A stretch of 6,839 nt of DNA, taken from contig CAYHEX010000244.1 in the NCBI GenBank assembly GCA_964355365.1, positions 1 to 6,839 of the forward strand, in the 5' to 3' direction. The notes beneath the pieces are model-generated. The model saw only the letters and a program-made list of their open reading frames with translations, was not told where the DNA came from and searched no databases. Made by a program: the position numbers and the translations under genes. The first letter of the stretch is position 1. Every line of letters begins with the position of its first letter. The stretch is from SCUN01 sp964355365 (GTDB taxonomy: Bacteria; Acidobacteriota; Vicinamibacteria; Vicinamibacterales; SCN-69-37). Positions 1 to 5,923 of this stretch are shown here, one piece after another.

Positions 1-2
1 TG

Positions 3-572
3 CGGCTTGTGGTCGGATCCGGCTGGAGGTTTGGTGTTCGCGACCAACCTGATGCGCCGAGGCCGCCCGCGCCCGTTGCGGCGGCGCCGGTGCACCGTAA
101 TCCCCGCGTCGAGGTGGCGGTAGGTGCCAATGGGCCGCAGCATTGGACGGCCGAGTTCCCGGGAATCAACTTCTCGGTGGCTGCAAACGTTCTTAGGTCG
201 CGAAACTGGGGCGCCGCGCTGGTCGCCGAAGTGGACTCGTCCTACGTGCGTGTGTCACGAAGCGCGGGCGCGCGGCTGTTCGCGCGGACTTCGAGCCTCG
301 AATCCGGCGGCCGTGGCGCGACGGCCTGGGTGCAGCTGTTGGCCGGTCACGCGGACGGCGATCGCCAGGGCATCATCGTGTCGAACGGTGGGCGAGTGAC
401 ACAGCCGGGCGCCGGGTTGGCGATCGGATCAGCGCGCAAGTCGGTCGTCGTGCAGGTCGATCGCCAGAACGTTGCCGGCGGCGTGATTCACGACGAGATG
501 CGCGGCGACGTCGCGCCGATGAGCCGGACGCGGACGACGGTCGGCTTCGTTTGGAGATTCTTGGACCGCTGA
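3..572 (+). CDS. C-terminal part of a beta-barrel-like envelope protein (5' end outside window)
   Basis: The reading frame is open from the left edge to a TGA at 570-572, so this is probably the last ~189 residues of a longer protein. A GTG at 9 could start it, but no ribosome site or signal peptide is visible there. The opening segment, RLVVGSGWRFGVR, looks like the closing strand of one barrel. It is followed by a Pro/Ala-rich linker (about nt 42-98) and then alternating hydrophobic/polar stretches typical of outer-membrane beta strands. The protein ends RTTVGFVWRFLDR, which resembles the opening segment at 7 of 13 positions, so two tandem barrel-like domains are likely. There are no catalytic motifs, and I do not recognise a named family. 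A surface or outer-membrane structural role is inference from strand pattern and composition. It converges on the next gene with 14 bases between the stop codons. Confidence 0.6.
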   Translation, partial: RLVVGSGWRFGVRDQPDAPRPPAPVAAAPVHRNPRVEVAVGANGPQHWTAEFPGINFSVAANVLRSRNWGAALVAEVDSSYVRVSRSAGARLFARTSSLESGGRGATAWVQLLAGHADGDRQGIIVSNGGRVTQPGAGLAIGSARKSVVVQVDRQNVAGGVIHDEMRGDVAPMSRTRTTVGFVWRFLDR

Positions 573-586
573 GCGCTCGGGTTTAG

Positions 587-1501
587 CTACTTCCTCGCCG
601 GCTTCAGATTCTTCCCGTAGTAGATGTCCGCCGGGATGTGATGTCCCGCATAGATCTTGTCGAGAATGGCGTAGAGCGCCGGGTCGTAGGCCTTGAGGTC
701 GTCGGGCGACTGCACGCGCGTGTCGCCATCATAGAACTCGAAGTTGGACCAGAACCACCACTGCGTGCCTTCGGCGAAGTACTCCGCCACCGTGTTGATC
801 GCGTATTGGCCCTTGTACTTGCCGGCCGCTTTCGCGGCGTCGTACGCCGGCTGAATCTGAGCGTGTAGCGCCGGATCCGCGCGTTGCAGCGCGCCCATGA
901 TGTTGTGGCTGAACTCGTGCACGAGGATGTGCTCGCCGAAGTACTTCGTGCCGGGGTAGCCCATGATGTTCTCTTCCGCGGCGGACGTCACCGTGCCGCC
1001 CATCCCGCGCGCGCGGTTGTTCCAGTACTCCTGGGCCGTCAGCGACGCGATACCGCCGGGCTTGTCGTAGTTGGCGCGTTCGCCGTCGGTGAGCCGCCGA
1101 TCGTCTTTGGCCGGCTTCGTCCAGGTGCTGCGCTCGGGCAGATCCATCTCGCCTTCGCTCTCGGCCATGATCAGCACACGCGCCTTGCGATCGATCAGCG
1201 CCTGCCGGACGTCGGGCCGCTTCAGCAGCATGTAGTTGACGATGTCGCGCGCCATGAGCAGCGTGGTGTCGGGCACGAGTTCGGACGAGACGATGGGGAG
1301 GCCGTAGGCGTCGGCGTATTTCTTGTAGAAGGGATCCAGTCCGAGTTCAGCAGGCGGCGGTGTGAGCATGGCCGACGCGAAGTCTGTGACGATCGCCGGT
1401 CCGGTGTGCGGCCGCACGGGCATCGACCCTTTGCGCGGCGCGGGTGTCTGTGCGGCGAGCGTGACGCTGGCGAGCAGGGCGGCGACGAGGACTCGTGACA
1501 T
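587..1501 (-). CDS. Secreted zinc metallopeptidase-like protein (HEFSH gluzincin, lethal-factor-type catalytic signature)
   Basis: This is a 304-residue protein. I chose the ATG at 1501 because it directly precedes a signal peptide (MSRVLVAALLASVTLAA, probable cleavage before Gln18). An in-frame ATG at 1546 would add 15 charged residues in front of it and is less likely. The zinc-binding, catalytic HExxH is His195-Glu196-Phe-Ser-His199. Downstream, Tyr233 and AEYFAE (Glu240, Glu244) supply a likely third ligand. As I recall the anthrax lethal factor catalytic domain, its HEFGH, Tyr728 and Glu735 (in AEFFAE) have almost the same spacing: Tyr to Glu is 7 residues in both. The rest is a single compact domain with no visible transmembrane segment, so it should be periplasmic or extracellular. 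The substrate is unknown. It is transcribed divergently from the hydrolase/peptidase operon across 43 bases. The fold class is well supported by motif; that it is an active protease is inference, since some family members could act on other bonds or be inactive. Confidence 0.8.
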   Translation of the reverse strand: MSRVLVAALLASVTLAAQTPAPRKGSMPVRPHTGPAIVTDFASAMLTPPPAELGLDPFYKKYADAYGLPIVSSELVPDTTLLMARDIVNYMLLKRPDVRQALIDRKARVLIMAESEGEMDLPERSTWTKPAKDDRRLTDGERANYDKPGGIASLTAQEYWNNRARGMGGTVTSAAEENIMGYPGTKYFGEHILVHEFSHNIMGALQRADPALHAQIQPAYDAAKAAGKYKGQYAINTVAEYFAEGTQWWFWSNFEFYDGDTRVQSPDDLKAYDPALYAILDKIYAGHHIPADIYYGKNLKPARK

Positions 1502-1508
1502 GCGGCGG

Positions 1509-1514
1509 AGTCTA
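1509..1514 (-). promoter_or_regulatory. Candidate -10 box (TAGACT) of the minus-strand metallopeptidase gene
   Basis: Read on the minus strand, TAGACT lies 7 bases upstream of the ATG at 1501 and fits TANNNT (4 of 6 to TATAAT). No Shine-Dalgarno-like purine run lies between it and the start, and no TTGACA-like -35 is visible. A -10 this close would put the transcription start at or next to the ATG, giving a leaderless mRNA. Inferred from sequence only. Confidence 0.4.
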
Positions 1515-1530
1515 TCGCAGGGGCGCGTGT

Positions 1531-1536
1531 TACGCT
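1531..1536 (+). promoter_or_regulatory. Candidate -10 box (TACGCT) of the three-gene operon
   Basis: TACGCT lies 8 bases upstream of the ATG at 1545; the bases between (CTCGCCCC) contain no Shine-Dalgarno site. The hexamer fits TANNNT but is a weak match to TATAAT, and I see no -35 element. Its position is compatible with a leaderless transcript. Its expected -35 zone overlaps the -10 of the divergent gene, so the two promoters could compete. Confidence 0.35.
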
Positions 1537-1544
1537 CTCGCCCC

Positions 1545-2261
1545 ATGAGGCGTGTCTTCTCTCTCGTCCTGCTCGTCGTCCTTACTGGCGTGTCCGTCGC
1601 GGTTCAGCAACCCAACACCCTGACCGCTGCAGAGAAGGCGGCCGGCTGGCGGTTGCTCTTCGACGGCAAGACCTCGGCCGGCTGGCATCCGTACGGCAAA
1701 GCCAATGCTGGCGCGCCGACGAAGGCGCAGGGCTGGGACGTGATCGACGGCACGCTGGTCGCTCTCGGCAAAGGCACGACCTCCACCGACGACATCGTCA
1801 CCGACGATGAGTTCGAGAACTTCGAGCTCGAACTCGACTGGAAGGTGGCGCCGCAGGCCAACAGCGGCATCTTTTATGGTGTCGTTGAAGGGAAAGACGG
1901 TATCTACGCGACAGGGCCGGAGTATCAGCTGATCGACGAGGACGGCTGGCCGGATCCGCTCGAGGCGTGGCAGAAGAACGGCGCCGACTACGCGATGCAT
2001 CCGCCGCTCGTGAAGTCCGCGAAGCCGGTGGGGCAGTGGAACCGCGCGCGCATCGTCGTCAACGGCACGCACGTCGAGAACTGGCTGAACGGCGCCAAGA
2101 CCGCGAGCTTCGAGCGCTGGACGCCGGAGTGGGAAACGCTCAAGAAGACCGGGAAGTGGAAGGACTACCCGCAGTACGGCATGGCGAAGAAGGGCCGGCT
2201 CGGGCTGCAGAACCACGGGAACATGACGTGGTTTCAGAACATCAAAGTGAGGGTGCGGTAA
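1545..2261 (+). CDS. Secreted DUF1080 protein (3-keto-glycoside/3-keto-disaccharide hydrolase-like)
   Basis: The 238-residue protein begins at the ATG at 1545, which opens directly into a signal peptide (MRRVFSLVLLVVLTGVSVA); the longer upstream frame is only read-through. The mature part is a single DUF1080 (PF06439) domain of the usual length, a concanavalin-like beta sandwich. Its hallmark blocks are in order: GWRLLFDGKT (34-43), EFENFELELDWK (89-100), NSGIFYGV (106-113), PEYQLID (125-131), a WNRARIVVNG...ENWLNG block (165-183), GRLGLQNHGN (217-226) and WFQNIKVR (229-236). Family members hydrolyse 3-keto-glycosides formed by sugar oxidation, but many DUF1080 proteins are uncharacterised, so substrate is open. 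I remember the late block more often as LQDHG; here it is LQNHG. It is the first gene of an operon; its TAA overlaps the next gene's ATG by one base. No sugar 3-dehydrogenase partner is in the window. Confidence 0.9.
   Translation: MRRVFSLVLLVVLTGVSVAVQQPNTLTAAEKAAGWRLLFDGKTSAGWHPYGKANAGAPTKAQGWDVIDGTLVALGKGTTSTDDIVTDDEFENFELELDWKVAPQANSGIFYGVVEGKDGIYATGPEYQLIDEDGWPDPLEAWQKNGADYAMHPPLVKSAKPVGQWNRARIVVNGTHVENWLNGAKTASFERWTPEWETLKKTGKWKDYPQYGMAKKGRLGLQNHGNMTWFQNIKVRVR
2249..2253 (+). promoter_or_regulatory. Ribosome binding site deciding the S9 peptidase start
   Basis: GAGGG sits 7 bases before the ATG at 2261, inside the end of the DUF1080 gene. It supports 2261 over the in-frame ATG at 2279 and, with the TAATG overlap, points to coupled translation. 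Confidence 0.65.
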
Positions 2262-4354
2262 TGCGTTATCGTCGATTCATGATCCGTCTCCTGCGATCCG
2301 TCTCCCTCCTGTGCCTCCTGCTGTGGCTGCCCGCGTCGGCGGCAGCGCAGAAGCGCGTCATCACCCATGAAGATGTCTGGACGCTCCATCGCATCGGTGC
2401 GCCCGCGCTGAGTCCCGACGGGCGTTTGGCGGTCTTCACCGTCACCGAGCCGTCGTACGACAGCACGCAGACGGTGTCGGATCTGTGGATCGTGCCCGCG
2501 GACGGCTCCGCGCCGGCGCGACGACTGACCAACACCCGCGGCGGCGAAGGCGGCGCGACGTTCTCGCCCGACAGCAAACTGATCGCCTTCACCGCACGAC
2601 GCGACGGCGACGACATCGACCAGATCTATTTGCAGCCTGTCGACGGCTCAGCGGCAAGGCGACTCACGACCATTGCCACCGGCGCGTCCACGCCGAAGTT
2701 CAGCCCCGACGGCAAAGCGGTGCTCTTCGAAACCGCGTTTATGGTGGGCGCGAGATCCCTCGACGAGCAGAAGACGCTCGCCGACGCCGAGCGCGCGCGC
2801 AAGGACACCGCGCGCGTGTACGACGCGTTCCCGGTGCGGTTCTGGAATCACTGGCTCGACAAGAGTGCACCGGTCATTGCCTGGCAGGCGATCGATGCCA
2901 CCACGCCCACCGTGATCGCTGTGGCGCCGCTGCGCGGCAGCTTCGACGGCTCCGGTGGCGAAGTGCTCAACCCGGTTTGGACCCCAGACGGCAAGGCCAT
3001 CGTCTTCGAGGCCAGCGCGAATCGCGATCGCGGGATGAGCGAGCCCACGGAAACATCGTTGTACTCGGTGGCCGCCACCGGCGGAGCGCCGACGCGCATC
3101 ACCCCGGTGGGGGTCAGCTACAGCAATCCGATGTTTGCGCCGGACGGGCAGTCGCTCTACGCGCTCGAATCGCGCACGCCGAGCGCGAAGCAGATCTACT
3201 TCGTCACGAGGCTCGCGCGCTTGACCGGCCCCCAGTGGGCGCAGCTGTCCATCGTCACCACCGGCTGGGACCGCGTTGTCTCCGGCGTAACGGTGAGCGC
3301 AGACAGCAAGCAGCTCTACATCCAGGCCGAAGACCGCGGCACGGTCAAGATCTTCCGCCTGCCCGCTGCCGGTGGAGCAGCGCCTGAAGTCGTCCACGCG
3401 CCTGTGACCGGCGCCGTCACCGATCTTCGCGCCGAGGCCGGCACGATGGTCGGCAAGTTCTCGGCGTCAACCGATCCCGGGCAGATCGTGCGGTTCGATC
3501 CTGCGAAACAGAGCTACGTCGCGCTGACGTCATTCAACAAGGAGAAGCTCGGGCAGTTGTACCTGCCGAGCCCGGAGCATTTCTGGTTCACCGCGAAGAA
3601 CGGCAAGCAGATCCACTCGGTGATCGTGCCGCCGCCGGTGGTTGAGGCCGGGAAGAAGTACCCGATCATCGTGTTTCCGCACGGCGGGCCGAACTCCATG
3701 TCGGCCGATTCGTTCACGACGCGCTGGAACTACCACTTGCTGTCGTCGCAGGGCTACTACCTGATCATGACCAACTACACCGGCTCGACGGGATTCGGCG
3801 AGACGTTCGCCAACGACATCGAGCGCGATGTGCTGCGCGGGCCGGCGATCGAAACGCTGGCGGCCGTTGTTGAAGCCGCGAAGAAGTATCCGCAGATGGA
3901 TCAGACGCGCGAGTGCGCGGCCGGCGGATCGTACGGCGGCTACCTCACCAACTGGTACAACGGCACCACGAATCAGTTCAAGTGCCTCGTCACGCACGCG
4001 GGCGCGGTGAACAACGAGTCGCAGTACGGCCTGAACGACGGCGGCATCGACCGCGAGCTGCGCATGGGCGCGCCGATCTGGGAGACGGGCAAGGGCCAGT
4101 GGTTCGACCAGTCGCCGATCCGGTACTCGAAGAACTGGAGGACGCCGAACCTCATCACCCAGGGCGAGCTCGACTATCGCGTGCCGGTGTCCGAGGCGAT
4201 GACGACGTTCAAGCTGTTGCAGCGGCTGAAAGTGCCGGCGCGGTTTGTGATCTTCCCCGACGAGGGGCACTGGATCCTGAAGGGACCGAACAGCCGCCGG
4301 CACATGGACGAGGTGCTGGGCTGGTTCAAGAAGTACCTCGGAGCGGGGCAGTGA
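2261..4354 (+). CDS. Secreted S9 family serine peptidase (prolyl oligopeptidase / dipeptidyl-peptidase 5-like)
   Basis: This 697-residue exopeptidase-type enzyme starts at the ATG at 2261, overlapping the previous stop by one base and preceded by a good Shine-Dalgarno. A signal peptide covers residues 1-29 (cleavage after ASAAA, Gln30 becomes +1). Residues ~40-430 form the beta-propeller, with at least six PD40/WD40-like strands carrying SPDG, SPDS, TPDG, APDG or SADS turns. Residues ~440-697 are the alpha/beta hydrolase domain: HGGP (474-477, oxyanion region), GSTGFG (from 508), nucleophile Ser557 in GGSYGGY, Asp638 in GELDYRVP, and His670 in DEGHW, so the full catalytic triad is present. 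The GGSYGG and GELDYRVP signatures best fit the S9C (DPP5/acylaminoacyl-peptidase-like) branch. It likely removes dipeptides or cleaves short peptides in the periplasm. Exact specificity cannot be read from sequence. It is followed by the M24B gene with a 4-base overlap. Confidence 0.93.
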   Translation: MRYRRFMIRLLRSVSLLCLLLWLPASAAAQKRVITHEDVWTLHRIGAPALSPDGRLAVFTVTEPSYDSTQTVSDLWIVPADGSAPARRLTNTRGGEGGATFSPDSKLIAFTARRDGDDIDQIYLQPVDGSAARRLTTIATGASTPKFSPDGKAVLFETAFMVGARSLDEQKTLADAERARKDTARVYDAFPVRFWNHWLDKSAPVIAWQAIDATTPTVIAVAPLRGSFDGSGGEVLNPVWTPDGKAIVFEASANRDRGMSEPTETSLYSVAATGGAPTRITPVGVSYSNPMFAPDGQSLYALESRTPSAKQIYFVTRLARLTGPQWAQLSIVTTGWDRVVSGVTVSADSKQLYIQAEDRGTVKIFRLPAAGGAAPEVVHAPVTGAVTDLRAEAGTMVGKFSASTDPGQIVRFDPAKQSYVALTSFNKEKLGQLYLPSPEHFWFTAKNGKQIHSVIVPPPVVEAGKKYPIIVFPHGGPNSMSADSFTTRWNYHLLSSQGYYLIMTNYTGSTGFGETFANDIERDVLRGPAIETLAAVVEAAKKYPQMDQTRECAAGGSYGGYLTNWYNGTTNQFKCLVTHAGAVNNESQYGLNDGGIDRELRMGAPIWETGKGQWFDQSPIRYSKNWRTPNLITQGELDYRVPVSEAMTTFKLLQRLKVPARFVIFPDEGHWILKGPNSRRHMDEVLGWFKKYLGAGQ
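4340..4343 (+). promoter_or_regulatory. Ribosome binding site supporting the GTG start of the aminopeptidase
   Basis: GGAG, followed by a purine-rich CGGGGCA, lies 7 bases before the GTG at 4351 and within the last codons of the S9 gene. It supports a GTG start that overlaps the upstream TGA in the sequence GTGA. Confidence 0.6.
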
Positions 4355-5766
4355 AACTCTTGCGCGCTGTTTGTGTTCCTGTCGTCACGGCCGTTGTGCT
4401 GGCCGCGACGGTGCTGGCTCAACCCGTCTTTCGCGGCACCGAGATCTTCCCGCCGGAGGAGTTCGCGGCGCGGCGCGCCAAGGTCATCGCCCAGATCGGC
4501 GACGGCGTGGCGATCATGCTCGGCACCACCGAGCCGCCCGGTGAGATGCCGTTCCGGCAGAACAACCAGTTCTTCTATCTGACCGGCGTGACCGAGCCGC
4601 GCGCCTACGCCATCATTGACGGCCGCGCGAAGACGACGACGGTGTTTCTGCAGGCGAAGACGGAACGACAGGACAACAGTCAGTACGGACCGGGGATGGG
4701 GCCGGGCGCAGCGGCGGTCAAGACGCTTGGCGTGGACGCCGCGGTCGACAGCACGCAGTTCACGGCGGCGATTACGGCGCTGGCGAAAGACAAGCGCACG
4801 ATCTTCACGCCGTTTGCGGCGGAAGTGCTGGGCAGTCAGAGCCAGGGCGACCCGACGCGGCTGTGGGCCGCGAACGCGAAGGATCCCTGGGACGGGCGCG
4901 ACTCGCGCGAGGCGACGTTCATCGCGAAGTTGAGGACGGCGGCGCCCGACTCGCGGATCGAGAACCTTGATCCGATTATCAACGCGATGCGCGCCGTGAA
5001 GAGCCCGCGCGAGATTGCGATCATCCGCGAGGCGACGAAGATCACGACCGACGCGATCCTGGCAGCCATGAAGGCGACCAAACCGGGGATGAAGGAATAC
5101 GAGCTCCAGGCCAGCGCCGAGTATGTGTTCAAGAAGGGCGGCGCGCTGGGCGGATCCTATTTCGCGCTCATCGCGACCGGGCCGAATACCTACTACACGC
5201 ACTACAACCGCAACACGTCGACGCTCATGGACGGCGAGCTGCTGCAGTTCGACTACGCGCCCGACTACAAGTACTACCAGTCGGACGTCACGCGCGTGTG
5301 GCCCACGAACGGGAAGTTCACGCCGCGTCAGCGCGAGATGTACGAGATCTACCTGAAGCTGTATCAGGCCGTACTCACTTCTATTCAGATCCACAAGACG
5401 CCGGCGGATTGCGTGAAGGACGCGCTGGTCAAGATGGACGCGGCGATGGCGTCGTACAAGTTCACCGACGAGCGGATCAAGGCGGCCGCCACGAAGATGG
5501 TCGAGGGCTACCGCACGCGACAGGCCACCACCCGCAGCCTCGGCCACAACGTTGGCCTCGAGGTGCACGATGTGGGCGGCCTGCAGGCCGCCACGTTCGA
5601 GCCCGGCCGGGTCTTCACGATCGAGCCACAGTTCCGGATCGAGGAAGAGCGCCTTGGCATCCGGCTCGAGGACATGATTCTCATCACGGATACGGGCGTC
5701 GAGATCCTGTCGGCCAACCTGCCGATCACGGTAGCCGATATCGAGAAGGCGATGCGGGTCCGGTAG
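4351..5766 (+). CDS. Secreted Xaa-Pro aminopeptidase (M24B, PepP-like)
   Basis: The 471-residue metallopeptidase removes the N-terminal residue from peptides whose second residue is proline. The GTG at 4351 is chosen because it begins a signal peptide (MKLLRAVCVPVVTAVVLAATVLA, Gln24 at +1) and has a Shine-Dalgarno; the longer frame upstream is inside the S9 gene. Residues ~30-170 are the AMP_N domain (FPPEEFAARR, PFRQNNQFFYLTG, EPRAY). Residues ~230-471 are the pita-bread catalytic domain. The five dinuclear metal ligands match E. coli PepP by motif: Asp301 (QFDYA), Asp312 (SDVTR), His399 (SLGH), Glu425 (TIEP) and Glu440 (RLED). His284 (YTHY) and His406 (VHDVGG) are also kept. The usual EPG after the first glutamate reads EPQ here. 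Export is unusual compared with cytoplasmic E. coli PepP but common in related secreted forms. It is the last gene of the operon and complements the S9 peptidase. Confidence 0.93.
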   Translation: MKLLRAVCVPVVTAVVLAATVLAQPVFRGTEIFPPEEFAARRAKVIAQIGDGVAIMLGTTEPPGEMPFRQNNQFFYLTGVTEPRAYAIIDGRAKTTTVFLQAKTERQDNSQYGPGMGPGAAAVKTLGVDAAVDSTQFTAAITALAKDKRTIFTPFAAEVLGSQSQGDPTRLWAANAKDPWDGRDSREATFIAKLRTAAPDSRIENLDPIINAMRAVKSPREIAIIREATKITTDAILAAMKATKPGMKEYELQASAEYVFKKGGALGGSYFALIATGPNTYYTHYNRNTSTLMDGELLQFDYAPDYKYYQSDVTRVWPTNGKFTPRQREMYEIYLKLYQAVLTSIQIHKTPADCVKDALVKMDAAMASYKFTDERIKAAATKMVEGYRTRQATTRSLGHNVGLEVHDVGGLQAATFEPGRVFTIEPQFRIEEERLGIRLEDMILITDTGVEILSANLPITVADIEKAMRVR

Positions 5767-5804
5767 GCGCCGAACCCGCTCCGAGTCTGAGCGACTGCCA
5801 AGGG

Positions 5805-5897
5805 CATCTCCCGCGGAGAGCTCGGAGGCCGCGGAGAGAACCAGGGTTTTTGAAAGGCCTGCTGTCTCCGGTTTCCCCGCGTTCCCCGCGTGAGATG
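5805..5897. repeat. 93-base imperfect inverted repeat built of 9-base units
   Basis: This fills the middle of the 157-base gap between the aminopeptidase and the last gene. The outer ends are CATCTC (5805-5810) and its exact complement GAGATG (5892-5897). The left arm has three 9-base units, CCGCGGAGA (5811-5819), GCTCGGAGG (5820-5828) and CCGCGGAGA (5829-5837), then GAACC. The right arm is GGTT (5870-5873) followed by two identical units TCCCCGCGT (5874-5882, 5883-5891), which on the other strand read ACGCGGGGA. The central 27 bases (5843-5869) are unpaired. The left arm has one unit more than the right. It looks like a small dispersed palindromic (REP/MITE-like) element; a role in ending the operon transcript or in regulating the next gene is possible. 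No clear target-site duplication is seen. The remaining gap, 5767-5804 and 5898-5910, shows nothing else. Confidence 0.6.
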
Positions 5898-5910
5898 GGT
5901 GTTCGTCGAC

Positions 5911-5916
5911 TAAGAT
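5911..5916 (+). promoter_or_regulatory. Candidate -10 box (TAAGAT) of the DUF5117-type metalloprotease gene
   Basis: TAAGAT lies 7 bases before the ATG at 5924 with no Shine-Dalgarno between (GTCCGGC). It fits TANNNT and matches TATAAT at 4 of 6. The expected -35 zone falls on the right arm of the inverted repeat and has no TTGACA-like sequence. Position is compatible with a leaderless mRNA. Confidence 0.42.
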
Positions 5917-5923
5917 GTCCGGC

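Noticed and set aside
571..586. GAGCGCTC palindrome at the convergent junction as a terminator
   Set aside because: It is only 8 bases with no loop and is followed by just three T residues, so it is too weak to call an intrinsic terminator.
1502..1546. Earlier ATG (1546) for the minus-strand metallopeptidase, interlocking with the operon ATG in CATG
   Set aside because: The extra 15 residues (several Arg) would precede a clean signal peptide beginning at the ATG at 1501, and would leave no promoter space.
1967..2260. Upstream in-frame extension of the S9 peptidase
   Set aside because: It lies wholly within the DUF1080 gene, encodes low-complexity Arg/Glu/Ala sequence, and would bury the signal peptide; the start at 2261 has a Shine-Dalgarno.
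3913..4350. Upstream in-frame extension of the aminopeptidase
   Set aside because: It overlaps the catalytic part of the S9 gene in another frame and would place the signal peptide internally. The GTG at 4351 with GGAG before it is better.
5811..5851. CCGCGG...CCGCGG stem followed by TTTTT as an intrinsic terminator of the operon
   Set aside because: The T run begins about 12 bases after the stem rather than directly after it. The 9-base-unit inverted repeat explains the structure better, although some effect on transcript ends is possible.
5811..5891. The short repeats as a CRISPR array
   Set aside because: Units are 9 bases, directly abutting and inverted between arms, with no regular unique spacers.
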